From Siphonodentalium dalli (Eukaryota; Mollusca; Scaphopoda; Gadilida; Siphonodentaliidae), in NCBI GenBank assembly GCA_032622095.1, contig CP136061.1, positions 137,481,587 to 137,545,586 of the forward strand: a stretch of 64,000 bases of DNA, written 5' to 3'. The notes under the pieces are model-generated. The model did not search any database and was not told the origin of the DNA. It saw only the letters and a list, made by a program, of their open reading frames with translations. Both the position numbers and the translations under genes were made by a program. Of the stretch, positions 1 through 12,680 are shown in pieces (within the stretch, counting starts at the first letter, position 1; each line of letters opens with the position of its first letter).

Positions 1-1190
1 ATGAAATGTATATCACAGGTAAGATAGATCGAGTTCTCAATGCATTTTGAAGACGGTGGTACGATTGCGCAGGGCGTGCCAGGAGGGCTTGAGAGTTCAT
101 AGTTCAGTAGGAAGAAGCCTATAGATGAGATAATCCGTGGATAGGAAATCACGATCCGCAGCTTCTGCCTTACCGATGCCAGACTGTGACGACCGAAAAG
201 ACCCACAGTCTGACGTATTGTGCGCAGACGGGTCGTCATCGAAAGCCTCAGACGCCTTGGGGTGTAAGGATAGCATGTCGCTCTCTGCCCTAGCGTCGGA
301 ACGACCTGCAATAATGGACGACAAAACACTAGAGGGAGGCCCATTCCGGCGATGGCTCAATCGAGGTGTAAATACCTCCCATGGAATTTTAAGCTACGGC
401 CAACTGTTTGAGCAAAAGGCTGATAAACTGAGTTCCAATTTTGGAGTCCAGTGTCGAAATGAAGAATCCCATAGCCAAAACTGGTTTCTTCTGATAACCG
501 GAAGGAGGTGGAGCCATCGGACCGGGGTGAGCCCCCCCCCCAAATGCAGGTGGTCCCGACCAAGCTGAATGTCCTGTCCAAGCAGAACGATGGGTAGAGG
601 CCATTGCAGCAGAAACCCCAAGACGGCTGAGAGGCAGGCAAGGCCGTGTCTTTATATAGATCGTGACCAAGGGGACCGGGCTTGCTACCTCATGGGTAGG
701 GCCACTGCCCTATGCCGAAGTCGCCGTAGGCCGCCCAGCCGGTGTCGTTACGTTCGCACGCGATTTTGGCAACTTCAGCACACAGAACCGCTTGCGCCGG
801 TGTGGGACCGAATGTCCTGGGGGTCCCAAGTACCCCTGCATCGCCACCGGTCGCCTCCCCACTAATTGATTTAATGCCGAGGCATAATCGGGGGAGCGTG
901 AACTGTTCCTGCCCGAGAAGAGATCCGACCGAGAAATACTACCTGGGGAGGATCCAGAGATGGTGCAAATAAAGGCTCTATATCTTATCCGATTTTCATG
1001 TTTAGTTGTTGAATTATAGAAAAATTCGTTGAAATAATGGAGAACCAACTTGAATAATTACTATCCCCAGGGTCTCCAGAGTTTGAGCGCCCAAACCTGT
1101 AACAGGTAGAAAAACATCCCTGGATCCTTCTCAGAAATTTACAAGCCCACCGGTTCAGACCGGCTTGCTGAACCGGCTGGTGTATAATCG
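1..1190. other. GC-richer block, not assigned
   Basis: Positions 1-960 are clearly richer in G+C than the rest of the window and have open frames on both strands (137-568 plus, 389-670 minus). None resembles a family I recognise. It could be a remnant of a larger mobile element cut by the window edge. 960-1190 contains an imperfect palindrome around CCGGTTCAGACCGG (1150-1176). Confidence 0.3.
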
Positions 1191-1194
1191 CAGC

Positions 1195-2511
1195 TACCGC
1201 TATACTTAAAGTAATTGACCACCAATAACGTGGTGTCACCCCGTTAATATGGCGGTACTATACCGCGGTATCCTCCAATACCGCGGTACTGATACCCAGT
1301 GTTCGCGCTGTCGGTAGCCAAATTAGCCAATGGCTAATCTTTTTCGAATTTGGCTAATAAAAATTTCATTTGGCTAAACTTTTGGCTAAACTTTTTTTGA
1401 CCCCAAATGGAGACTGAAAGCATGAATTTTTGGCAAGTGAGTTTTCAATTCTATGATGTGAACGATCTACATGTAGTCCGAAAACATCGTAAGTGGGAAT
1501 AAATCGCCGACTGTACAAAGGGAAACCCGATCGCGGACAGTACAAAGGGAAACCCGTCACTCTGCACGAAACAGCATTTGACATTTAATCCGCTAATCCC
1601 CCATTGTCTCACGGGGCTCCTGCACAATGCATGTTTATGATGACATTGTATTTATGACGGTCAAGGTTTATGAGCACCATATGTAAGACAATAGATTAAT
1701 CAGCGAAATGTGAATCACGACAGATATTTTGTGGCTATTTGTCGTCAATGCCGATACATTCAAAATAATATGCATGCTTTCATGACAGACTGTAATTTGA
1801 TAATGTCGTAACAATATTAAGTTATTAGTTTCCAGATGTCACTTAGATATTTTCGCAAGGATGATTAATATTTAATGATTTAAAAAAAAGATATTGATAT
1901 AAAACAAAAAAATAATGACATTAAGAAGAACAATCCCGGGTTACCCCCCCCCCCCCCCCCCCCCCCCCCAATCACTCTTTCACATAAAGATTAATAAATT
2001 TTTAATAAATGATATATATAAAAATATTTCTAGTTCATCAAAATTAGTAAAATTATTGTGTATTTTACCTGTGTCTGTTAGTTTTGAAGGTTTAGTCATT
2101 AATTGTGAACCGATCAGAAAACGATGATTTAATTTGGCCATAGTTTTTTTTAATTTGGCCAAAAAACATTTGGCTAAAGTTTTTTTCATTTGGCTAATAA
2201 AAGTTTCATTTGGCTAAACTTTTGGCTAAAGTTTTTTTCGGTCCAGCGCGAACACTGCTGATACCGCTTGTTAACGCGAACAAGTATTGTGAGCAAAACA
2301 CCTCCCCTCAAAGAGTTCCATGAAAATCACTGCGGTATTCAACAAAATTAATGCGGTGCCCGCTAAAAGACCGCGGTATCATTATCGCCCAATACCGTAA
2401 CTCCACCGCCATGACCGTCTCGATACCGCTACCATTTATTACCGGTATCACCGCGGTCATGACCGGGGTATCACCTCGTTTTTCTGGTCAATCACTCTGA
2501 GAATAGCGGTA
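1195..2511. mobile_element. Old TIR element with ACCGCGGTA palindromes, split by a hAT-type insertion
   Basis: The two outer ends are related inverted repeats: TACCGCTAT at 1195-1203 pairs with ATAGCGGTA at 2503-2511, and inward the similarity continues for about 70 bp around AATTGACCA and GTGTCACCCCG. Between them lie several CCGCGG-centred palindromes (for example TACCGCGGTA). Removing the inner 961-bp element and one 8-bp target copy leaves an element of about 350 bp with no coding capacity. Confidence 0.65.
1297..2257. mobile_element. hAT-type non-autonomous element (961 bp) with perfect 8-bp TSD
   Basis: Starts CAGTGTTCGCGCTG and ends CAGCGCGAACACTG, a perfect 14-bp TIR beginning CAG as in hAT elements. 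It is flanked by CTGATACC at 1289-1296 and again at 2258-2265, the 8-bp duplication expected of hAT. Subterminal arrays of TTTGGC(T/C)AAA lie at both ends. The interior is AT-rich with a C-run at about 1946-1969 and no transposase. A left end of the same family lies at about 36517-36546 and a decayed right end at about 43370-43481. Confidence 0.88.
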
Positions 2512-2598
2512 TTGTTCATTAGACCTATATACAAGGTACTAGTAGCTATTAATCGACATACATCTATGACATGGCTGAGATTTTATTCGTAGCACTAC

Positions 2599-3176
2599 GG
2601 TACTACTGTCATATGAAGTTATTGTTATGCATGTGACATTGATAAACCAAGATCTAATCAACTGTCAGTATTCTTGACCTTGTGTAGATTGTAATCAACT
2701 TCAAGGTCAAACGTGATTAACACATCTGGATCATTTGTATTGAAACATAAAACAACATAGTATTATGTGAAAGCACGTTGTTCATAACATGACGAGAGAT
2801 AGCGTCAGTAGCGATGGAATTATTGCTAAATAAATTTCCACGCATTAAAACGTCAAAATAATTCCCACGAAATTAGGATACTTCCGACGGTACTACTGTC
2901 ATATGAAGTTATTGTTATGCATATGACATTGATAAACCAAGATCTAATCAACTGTCAGTATTCTTGTGTAGATTGTAATCAACTTCAAGGTCAAACGTGA
3001 TTAACACATCTGGATCATTTGTATTGAAACATAAAACAACATAGTATTATGTGAAAGCACTTCGTTCATAACATGACGAGAGATAGCGTCAGTAGCGATG
3101 GAATTATTGCTAAATAAATTTCCACGCATTAAAAACGTCAAAATAATTCCCACGAAATTAGGATACTTCCGGCGGT
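2599..3176. repeat. 290-bp direct tandem duplication
   Basis: The unit starting GGTACTACTGTCATATGAAG at 2599 recurs at 2889, offset 290. The two copies are nearly identical, differing by a few substitutions and small indels such as loss of GACCTT in the second. No coding frame. Confidence 0.85.
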
Positions 3177-3739
3177 GAATCACGTGGCATTTTTGATATC
3201 TGACAAATTCTATCATACCTTATAGGTGCTATAATAATTCCATAGATGTATTTCTCACAATAATCTGTGCGCCTCGTAAGGCCTTGAAATGGCGGCTAAT
3301 TATGGCGAAATGCTGATTTTCATATTCGATAAATTGTTTTTAAGTTTTAAGTTTTTAAAAACACGAACCATTATATGTTTGAAACGAAACGGTCCGTGAA
3401 TTCGAAACGATAATTATAAAAACGAACGCGTAGGCGACCAGTAATTATTGTATCGATAAATTGAATTTTGTCGCTATTGTTTAAACGACAAATTCGGGAA
3501 AAATACTCCCTTAGATCCGTCTGGTTGGTAGCAGAAAAATAAACTGGCTAATTCAATCTGTACAGTGAATTATATTGGGACTTGCGCATGCGTGACTGAT
3601 ACCGAGGCAAGCCACAGACCGTGAATGACCGTAGGCGACCAAAAAGTTAACCCTTTTCTGCTATGGTTTACAAACGCAGGACATCTATCCATATAGTTCA
3701 GTGTGAGGGCTTCCTTTGGCGGAAATATCACTCGTTGCC

Positions 3740-5515
3740 ATCTACATGTCATTATTAACATCAATGACAAATTTCATGATGATCAGGCGAACAGTACGAT
3801 CTGTAGCCCGCGCCAATGGATTGAATCTTGAAATCCAAGATGGCTGCCAGCGGCCATGTTTTTAGGCCGAATGACCCCAAAATGACTCGTTCCCATCTAC
3901 ATGTCAATGTCAACATTCATGACAAATTTCATAAAGATCAGACCAAAGGTACGACCTGTAGCCCGGGCCAAAGGATTTAGTCATGCAAAGAGTAAAATCC
4001 AAGATGGCTGCTGGCGGCCATGTTTTTCGGCCGAACGACCCCAAAATCACTCGTTCCCATCTACATGTCATTGTTAACATCCATGACAAATTTCATGATG
4101 TTCCGATCGAAGCTACGACCTGTAGCCCGCGCCAAAGGATTTAGTCATGCAAAGAGTAAAATCCAAGATGGCTGCTGGTGGCCATGTTTATTGGCCGAAC
4201 AACCCCCAAAATGACTCGTTCCCATCTACATGTCAATATTAACATCCATGACAAATTTCATGATGATCAGACGAACAGTACGACCTGTAGCCCGCGCCAA
4301 TGGATTGAATCTTGAAATCCAAGATGGCTGCCAGCGGCCATGTTTTTTGGCAGAATGACCCCAAAATGACTCGTTCCCATCTACATGTCAATGTCAACAT
4401 TCATGACAAATTTCATAAAGATCAGACCAAAGGTACGACCTGTAGCCCGGGCCAAAGGATTTAGTCATGCAAAGAGTAAAATCCAAGATGGCTGCTGGCG
4501 GCCATGTTTTTTCGGCCGAACGACCCCAAAATCACTCGTTCCCATCTACATGTCATTGTTAACATCCATGACCAATTTCATGATGTTCCGATCAAAGCTA
4601 CGACCTGTAGCCCGCGCCAAACGATTTAGTCATGCAAAGAGTAAAATCCAAGATGGCTGCTGGTGGCCATGTTTATTGGCCGAACAACCCCAAAATGACT
4701 CGTTCCCATCTACATGTCAATATTAACATCCATGACAAATTTCATGATGATCAGACGAACAGTACGACCTGTAGCCCGCGCCAATGGATTGAATTTTGAA
4801 ATCTAAGATGGCCACCAGCGGCCATGTTTTTTGGCCGAATGACCCCACATTGATTCGTTCCCATCTACATGTCAATGTCAACATTCATGACAAATTTCAT
4901 AAAGATTAGACCAAAGGTACAACCTGTAGCCTGCGCCAAAGGATTTAGTCATGCAAAGAGTAAAATCCAAGATGGCTGCTGGCAGCCATGTTTTTTGGCC
5001 GAACGACCCCAAAATCACTCGTTCACATCTACATGACAGTGTTAACATCCATGACAAATTTCATAAACTTCCGACCAAAACAACGACCTGTAGCCCGCGC
5101 CAAAGGATTTAGTCATGCAAAGAGTAAAATCCAAGATGGCTACTGGCAGCCATTTTTTTGGCCGAACGACCCCAAAATCACTCGTTCCCATCTACATGTC
5201 ATTATTAACATCAATGACAAATTTTTATGATCAGATGAACAGTACGACCTGTAGGCCGCGCCAATGGATTGAATCTTGAAATCCAAGATGGCTTGCCAGC
5301 GGCCATGTTTTTTTGGCCGAATGACCCAAAAATGACTCGTTCCCATCTACATGTCAATGTCAACATTCATAACAAATTTCATGAAGATCAGACCAAAGGT
5401 ACAACCTGTAGCCCGCGCCAAAGGAAATTGTTGACGGACACACGGACACACGGACACACACACACACGGACGACGGAAGCCAAACCATGGCAATAGCTCA
5501 AACTACAAGTAAGTT
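3740..5515. repeat. ~165-bp tandem repeat array (about 10 units)
   Basis: Units share ACTCGTTCCCATCTACATGTC, ATGACAAATTTCAT, ACGACCTGTAGCCCGCGCCAA and AAGATGGCTGC, and alternate between two subtypes (GATGATCAGACGAACAGTA and AAGATCAGACCAAAGGTAC). The array ends in a CA/GGACA microsatellite at about 5437-5475. Diverged copies lie at about 45110-45730 and 51960-52780. The short open frames across it simply read the repeat and are not genes. Confidence 0.85.
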
Positions 5516-5969
5516 GAGCTAAAAATGATAGAACATGGCAGTTAAAGATTCTCTACCCAAGACCTTCCTGTATCAAAAATATTTGACTTAAAAAATGTAG
5601 GAATACAAGCTCAGACAAAATTATTGAGAACATTTTCAAAGTAAAAAAAGGGGAATAATCAGGGATAATCAGCAAATTTAAACTTTTAATTGGATGTGTT
5701 GACTGCTGTCTCTAAAAAAATACAGCTTGACAGTTTATTATTAGTATTTATAATGAAACAAGTTCCAATTGTCAACTGAAGTGATATGGGTAGAGCATGG
5801 AACTATCAGATCTTGAGCTTTTTAGTTGAGGTTATCCCTACACAGGTGACTAGCAGCTGAGATCTTTGTCGGCACCAGCAACTAGTAATAATAACACATG
5901 GGTGACTTAGCATCTGTGATTCCAGTCATCATAACACTGGTGACTAGTAGCTGTGATTTCTATGTATTC
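5516..5969. other. No feature recognised
   Basis: AT-rich sequence with a short internal repetition of GTGACTAGTAGCTGTGAT-type words (about 5845-5960). No gene or element ends seen. Confidence 0.5.
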
Positions 5970-7016
5970 TCTCATGGGGTGGGCGAACTCTGACAAGCAA
6001 TGAATGCTTCAATGTCGAGAGTAGTCGGTGACGGCACATCCTCGTCTCCTTGGGAGCGCCATCTGTCGAGGAGATGGATAAGGAGGGCAAGCAGTTCTAA
6101 GCGTTTTAGAAGATTCTGGTCAAAGGGCCGAAGATGGCCTGAAACCATAAGGCCAAGGCCACACTGGAGGTGGAGGGAAGAATACATGTGTGTAACCAGG
6201 CTAGCCTCAAAACATAGAGGGACCGTTGCCAGAGAAGACTCAAACTGAGGACAGGTTACTTCGAAGCCTGTGTGGTAAACTTCCCTTCAAAGGAGGCGAG
6301 TGGCAGTTTATATAAGTCCTCAGTCCTCATAACTGGGATGAAAGACCATGTGTCAATATTAGGGGGGCTTGCTAGCTACAAGTATTGATGTGGTAGCCAT
6401 GTCAAGAGACGGTGTTTGCAGCGACGGAATACACAACCTGGAGGCAGTTCCCGAATGGAACTTTGAGGAGGATGTGGAGGCCACAACTATAATAGAGACG
6501 GCATGAGCACTCCCCAGCTCCAGACCCGCAGGTCGTATGGAGGTGGCAGAAGAAGGAGCAAGAACAGAGGGAAAAGCAAAGGTTGTCTTCCTTCATATGG
6601 TCACCAGGGAAGCTACTCTAGTCCAGAAAGAAGGCAGCCAGCAGGGGCAGATTCAGTACTCAAAATTGGTCATGGCAATAACCAATGTCGAGGGAAACAC
6701 TGAGGGGAGATGTGAAGTCGAGGATTGTCATGGATTTAAATTTTTTTGTGTCATGTTTCCTAATTTCAAAGGCTGCATATTAGACAAGTCAAATCCAAAA
6801 TGCACCCAGTGCAAGCCGCACATGGATCAGGACTTAAAACCTGATGCAAAACGGAATCATGATATGAAGTTTGTATCATGTAAAAGACAGCTGATCCGCT
6901 GTAAATATGGTGTGATTCTCGCAAAAATTTTACGGAGTTTTTTAAGTACCGAGCTGCGAAGTCCAATCTCGGTTTCTAAAAACCATAGAACAAACAACGA
7001 CTGGGCATTATGTTGA
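5970..7016. pseudogene. Coding-like, GC-richer block, unassigned
   Basis: Longer than average open frames run on both strands: 71 codons on minus at 5972-6187, with a Leu-rich stretch followed by RWRSQGDEDVPSPTTLDIEA, and 159 codons on plus at 6537-7016. Base composition differs from the flanks. I could not match either frame to a family. A decayed retroelement or a processed gene copy are both possible. Confidence 0.25.
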
Positions 7017-7439
7017 GTGAATAACGCCTTACCTACTGATCATGTGGCGTCTAAATAATCCATTGAAATATAATCCACAGGTGCACAATTGTCCATAAAT
7101 TAAGAAAAATCGGAGTCCAACACACATTTATTAGATGTTTTAGCTAACTGCGGCGTAAACAGATACACATTATGTTGATCAAAGTTAATCACCAGACTTG
7201 TGATTGATTGCCTGCGAACTCTGGCAGTAAACTGTGCTAATCGATGAAAGTCAGGAATTCATGAGGGAGTTCGAGAGTTTACTGGTTTTCGTAAACAAAT
7301 ACATGTTGTAATTTATAATGCAATTTACTACTTTTATAGCTGACTTTATTCATTGACTGATTAACTCATTCATTGCCATGCAGCACCACAGACAGATCTG
7401 CTACTGCCGAGCATATATACATGTACATGTAGCATATTG

Positions 7440-8760
7440 CTGCTAAATACATATGGATTGGGTATTTCTCAATAACTTTTGTATCTGCCGAGCTATTTTC
7501 ATGAAACTTGGAATGCATGTAGGTATTGGTCTGGGGAATCGAAAACACGCCCCAGTCCACCATTGTCACGTGACCACAAACAAGATGGCAGCCACCCCAA
7601 AATATAAGAAAATTTCAGTATTTCTCAATAACTTTTGTATTTTGTAGAGATAATTTCATGAAAGTTGGTATGTAAGTAGGTATCAGTATTGGGAATAGAA
7701 AATTCAGTGTCACATTTCACGTGACCACGATCATGTGACCACAAAACAAGATGGCCACCATCCCGAAATATACATGTAAGATAATGCTAGTATATTGCTG
7801 CTAAATACATACTGATTAGGTATTTCTCAATAACTTTTGTATATGTAAAGGTATGTACGTGAAACTTGGTGCACAGTTAGATATTGGACTTGCGAATTGA
7901 AAACACTTCCCAGTCTGCCAGGGTCATGAGACCATGACCACATGAGGGTCACGAGACCGTGACCACATAATCACAAAACAAGATGGCTGCCACACCGAAA
8001 TATAAGGACAATTTATTATTTCTCAATATCTTTTGTATCTGCAGAGATATTTTGACGAAATTTGGTATGTAAGTTGGTGGTAGTATTGAGAACCGAACAC
8101 AAGTTGTATATTTCTGCTAAATACATATATTATTGGGTATTTCGCAATAATATCCACGTCAAACTTAGCCGCACCATATCTTGTGAACTCATTGACTATT
8201 GATCCCTTGATTGACTTTTATCCAAACTACTTATAATTTATATATATATAATTCCCATCCATGTTGGTAATTCAAACATGATGCACTTGATATTCCCTAA
8301 TGTAATCACCACCTGAGATAATTATAATAATTTTTATTTCTCATTGACGAGTGATTACAATATTTAATTTCTATAACCCTTACAATGATCACCTATAAAC
8401 ATAGTCTTGGTAATATGACTTTTCTCATTGACGAGTGATCACTTGATTGAACTCTAACACAGTCATTACCCGCATATACACCCCACTATGGTATTTCTTA
8501 TTGACCAGTGATTACTTGATTTTGTCCAATATATGGTACTTTAAATACCTGATAATTGTATGTTCACTGATTTAACTCATTTTGTTATACGGTATACCAG
8601 TATATTCCTGAAACTTGGTATGGAGGTAGGTATTGGTCTTTGTGGAATGGAAAACTCCCATACCAGGAGGGTCACGTGACCGCGATCACTTAATCACAAA
8701 ACAAGATGGCCGCCATTCCGAAATATAAAAAAATAAACCGGGAGTTTCTCGTTACAAAAT
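7440..8760. repeat. Degenerate tandem repeats of ~175-200 bp
   Basis: Recurring modules: GGGTATTTCTCAATAACTTTT, CATGAAACTTGG(T/A)ATG, GTCACGTGACCACAAA and CAAGATGGCNGCCA, at about 7453, 7612, 7815, 8020 and 8600. Non-coding dispersed-repeat sequence in which units have decayed separately. AT-rich unit-free sequence lies at 8150-8580. Confidence 0.7.
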
Positions 8761-9052
8761 TGATTACATCATGTTCTCTGTTTTCACATAATAATATAGA
8801 GTTACTTCCCATGGATTGATGTTACGGAACGATGGTGTCAGGATTCGACTCAAGTCACGATCGGCAGTGTATAGGTAATTTGACTCAAATTATTTATAGC
8901 CAATATGAGAACAAAGTTGGTCTATTTTTTCATGTACTTGTTGATGATGCCCGCTACTAAATCCTTGAGTCCCTTTAAATTCAGTGGTTTAAGGTCAAGA
9001 ACTGTCGGACATCATCTGTTCTGTATGGAGGTATCGAGTGGTTTATACGAAC

Positions 9053-9181
9053 CTGTCCAGTATCGTTTCTTCCCCACACCCACACTTGATTATCTGTATC
9101 CATGGCAACAGAAAACTCACTCCCCAAACAGATATTACCTATCTGTCTAGAACTTATGTTGGCGATTTTGGTTGGTACTTT
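9053..9181 (-). CDS. RCC1 gene exon H (most downstream sure exon)
   Basis: 129 bp, 43 codons, phase 0 in and out. The acceptor is GTTTCATTTCAG and the donor is GTTCGT, which is weak. It encodes VPTKIANIS, CLGSEFSVAMDTD and VWVWGRNDTGQ. Read past the donor, the frame stops after 24 more codons, so either it is spliced or this is an alternative end. No further exon could be recognised between here and position 1. Confidence 0.85.
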
Positions 9182-9439
9182 CTGAAATGAAACAATTTCA
9201 TGTAGTCTCACCGCTAAATATTTGGACAAACAATCGCAGATTCTTACGATAATTATGAGGTTTCAGAATTGAGCCCCAAAGAATATCTCCATCCATGGAC
9301 TAGCCTAGTGGTGACCAAATTGGGAGAAGTCACTTTCCCTATTTGATTATTAGGGAGAAGTGCATGGACAGTTATAAAGGAGATGTCATAATGGCTCAAG
9401 ATTTACACCCCCAACATCACCCTTCTATGAAATCATAAG

Positions 9440-10640
9440 TATCATGCAATACGATAGCCCAATAATAAAACAATTATAACGACTAAGGAAACTATTATAA
9501 TCAGAAAACAAGGGTTGCAAACCAAAGATGATTCTAGTCGAGTTTTTTTGCCCATAAGAGTGAATCTGTCCGACCGAGAATTACAAAAAATGGACAAACT
9601 AAAGAACCATAACTCAGAGCTAAGGGCCATATATAAAAATAAGTTTCAATAACTCAGGTAAAATAAATCGACAAACCGGGTTTTTGAACTCGATAAAGTC
9701 ATAGTTGTGAAAGGACCACATATAAAATATGAATGTAATCAGTTGACATTTGTTCAAGTTTTCGAGCTAACAGTTCTAAAATTCCTAAAAATAGACAAAT
9801 TAAGGGCTGCAATTCAAGTAAAAAGGATAGACAAATCTGAGTTTCGAACAAAAAACTCAATATGAATGGAATCGGTAGAAGTTTGATCAAGTTATATATA
9901 ACGCTAACAGTCATGCAATTGCTTTAAAAAAAAGTAAACTAAGGGCCTTAACTCAGGTAAAATAAGTCGGGACAAGTCTGGTCGCAGACGACTTTGTTGT
10001 TCCAGTGAACTTCACACGAAAAGCGCATTGCTATAGTCCAATCTTGACATAATATATGAAGCAACATTTTTCGTTGCAGGCATGTATGGGCGAAGACGAC
10101 TAATGGTAAGTCACATAAGTTCAATTAATACAGTATGGGAAATGTGTTGTACTTGAGTGTCCATGGATAACAAATTATGAATGTTGACACCAAGATTTTT
10201 CGCAAAAGTTGTTGGCTCAATTTCACATCCACCGATGTTCAAACTTCTAATTTCAAATGGTTCATGCTTGCCGGCTGGGGGACACACAATTACTTCAGTT
10301 TTATAAATAGACAAACTAAGTGCCATAAACAAAAAATAGGTAAAATCGCACAATCCTGGTTTTCGAACTCCATCAAGTTTGAGTCATGAAAGAATGATAT
10401 ACCGAATATGAATGAAATTGGTTGACGTTTTCTCAAGTTATCAAGCTAATGAACATAAAATTGTGCAGCTTTTGCATGTGACAATAAACTCATACAGCAA
10501 AAATTGTCAGAATCCATCAATAAAAGACTATGTTATATTGGTTTGGGGCCGAATCCACATGGATGCCAGCCAACAGTCCCTCACTGAACCATAAGTTGAG
10601 TTTTGATATTAAAGTTTAAAAATGCTGTAGAGACATATAC
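9440..10640. repeat. Dispersed intronic repeats
   Basis: Repeated short modules (CTAAGGGCC, ACTCAGGTAAAATAAGTCG, TTTTCGAACTC) occur several times at about 9600-10400 around the LINE scrap. Non-coding. Confidence 0.5.
10111..10320 (-). pseudogene. CR1/Jockey-like LINE reverse-transcriptase fragment
   Basis: The minus frame reads KTEVIVCPPAG, then LNIGGCEIEPTTFAKNLGV, then LLSMDTQVQHIS. This matches the 'KTE..., ..AKNLGV..D..LSM..HI' segment that follows the catalytic region of non-LTR reverse transcriptases of the CR1/Jockey group. Only about 65 codons remain, with no endonuclease or catalytic YADD core nearby. It lies in the intron between exons G and H. Confidence 0.7.
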
Positions 10641-10926
10641 AATCTGAAAATTGAAAAAGAAGTCACTTCTCCCAAGGACAAAAATAGGGTGAAATTACAC
10701 AATTTAGGGAGAAGATATATCACAATTCACCTCGAGCTATAGGCTGGTCCCTGTCTCCATCAACTTTCCTGCAAACATGGCACATAACATCATTTAAACT
10801 GTGTTGTTTGTAAGCAGAAAATTAGACTTAAAATTTCCATCGCTAATAATAACTCAAAAACCTGTGAACTTAATTATTTAAAATAAATATCATGAAAATT
10901 GATAGCTATTATTAAAGGTTACTCAC

Positions 10927-11034
10927 AACATCCATCCTATGACCTGTTCCAATCTGTCCATCAAGGTTTCGCCCCCACCCATAAAGGCTGCCATCAGATG
11001 TCACAAGTATTGTGTGGAAACTACCACAGCTTAT
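10927..11034 (-). CDS. RCC1 gene exon G
   Basis: 108 bp, 36 codons, phase 0 at both ends. The acceptor is TTTATTGCAG and the donor is GTGAGT. It encodes ISCGSFHTILVTSDG, then LYGWGRNLDGQIGTG, then HRMDV: the end of the atypical blade and the start of the next. Confidence 0.92.
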
Positions 11035-11877
11035 CTGCAATAAATGACAATTGATCCATCAAGCCAATTCTACTGGTAGACTTCGTTTATTGCAGTTTAT
11101 CTTTTATTAGGCCTAAACAAATATGTTGGTTTCAGGTAACAAAGTTAGAAACATTAGGGGCGTGCAGGTGTTTATTTAAATTACACAACTGAGATATAAG
11201 CTGACACTGGGAAAATTTTTAAAGATAGGTTGCTCTAAAGGTTTCAATGATAGAGGATCGTGCTTGTCTGAATAACAATTTACACATCAGAATTTAAGCA
11301 GGTTTAATAAATAAATAAAATTGTCCTAAAAACTATACCAGGCTATTCCAACCTCTGTGCAAAAAAATGTATATCAGGACATACTAATAGGGATCACAGC
11401 ATCCAAAAAATTTGCACATCTGTGATATTTTTGGTTTCTTAAATAGATAAATCTGTTACAACCAATGGCAAATATAATCCAAAAATTTTGCTTCAAATAT
11501 ATAGATATAGCCTAAAAACAAGATATATGTTTGCCCTAACCCAACCAAACCTCCAAACTAAATAGTGATGTTTCCGGAAACCACCAGCCTCTAATTCTAA
11601 CTCACCAAATTTTTCTTGTCCTTCATAAAAAATCTACCTATCTACTGACCAACCCATATTTTGGGGCTCCTTTTGGTCCATTAGGGGAAACAAACCTTTA
11701 TTATTTTAGGCCTTATATGAGTCCAATCACCTTTGCCAAAATAGCTTGTATGGTGATGGTAATATTAATTATATGTGAGCAAAGGAATTGGGGCGGCAGA
11801 TTTGGAAGATGGCTAAAACCAATAGCAGCCCTCTAATATTATTTGTATATTATATTTTAATAAACATTGCGAGTTAC

Positions 11878-12057
11878 CTGTCTTATTTTCCCAAGCACTG
11901 AGCTCAAATCAATAGGTTGTGGTAGTAAAAATGAGTCAACAGAGTCTTCCAACACGTATCCGACCTCTCGAGATTTCTTCACAGATGTCGCCTTTGTCCG
12001 TAAATGATGGGGGTGACTGCCCCAGACATATACTTTATCAGTTTCTGTCACAGCAGC
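11878..12057 (-). CDS. RCC1 gene exon F (atypical blade)
   Basis: 180 bp, 60 codons, phase 0 at both ends. The acceptor is TTCTCTCAG and the donor is GTAACT. It starts AAVTETDKVYVWG, but the usual GQLGLG is replaced by SHPHHLRTKATSVKKSREVG, followed by an acidic/serine stretch and then PQPIDLSSVLGKIRQ. The strand that normally carries the glycine turn has therefore become a basic, probably helical or looped insertion. This blade should be the best handle for identifying the orthologue. Confidence 0.9.
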
Positions 12058-12299
12058 CTGAGAGAAGAGTCAAAACAATTTCATCAACACAATAAAGACT
12101 TCGCAAAAAAGGATCCATGCTACGCAAAGGGATATGGTGACAACTTTGGTCAAAAGTTTCAATAGTTGGAAATACATGTATCAAACCTGACACAACATTA
12201 GTTGGAAATTTCATACCAACAATAGGTTGAAATTGTTCTCGTTGGTTTATTTTCCACCAATTTTATAGTGGGAAATTTATTGTTTTTAGAGCAACGTTT

Positions 12300-12660
12300 A
12301 CATATTTTCCTACGGTTGGTCGACAAGGACCATAATTCCAGAAAAACGGGCGGACCGAACCCAAGTACAAACTTGACCTGTATCTTCATGTGGTTAATCC
12401 ACATACCAAATTTAAAAACAATCAGACTGCAAAAACTCAAGTTATCATCCAGAAACCAGAATAATGAACAAGTTCAAAGTTGATGAGGAGAATAGCTCCG
12501 GCAAGAATGGGTGGACCAAACCCATATTCGAGCTTGACCTGTATTTGGAGCCGATAACCTGACATACCAAATTTGTTCATATCCGATCACAAAACTAAAG
12601 TTATCATCCGGAAACCTCAAAACGACAAAATACTAAATCGAAAAGGAGCATTAACTTCAG
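12300..12660. repeat. Dispersed 'GGACCGAACCCATATTCGAACTTGACCTGTAT' family
   Basis: Two diverged copies here and part of another at about 13385-13450. Relatives occur at about 35810-36075 (two copies), 48950-49100, 49760-50050 (two copies) and 51115-51260. Typical unit: GGGCCATAACTC, a purine-rich GGATC(A/G)AACCCA, TTCGAAC, CTGTATTTTGAG, then CATACCAAATTTGGTT. The repeat is common in the window. Function unknown. Confidence 0.65.
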
Positions 12661-12680
12661 GGGGTGGGATCTGACAAAAA

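Noticed and set aside
137-568. 143-codon plus frame at the window start
   Set aside because: Competing frames are open on both strands, there are no recognisable motifs, and the Ser/Asp/Arg-rich composition is typical of GC-richer non-coding DNA. Kept only as an unassigned block.
4385-4726. 113-codon plus frame (and similar frames at 4020, 4988, 45244)
   Set aside because: It reads straight through the 165-bp tandem repeat, and its protein repeats (KGFSHAKSKIQDGCW) mirror the DNA repeat. No start context or conservation.
3740-5515. Regularly spaced direct repeats resembling a CRISPR array
   Set aside because: Units are ~165 bp with no short unique spacers, in a eukaryotic genome with copies elsewhere.
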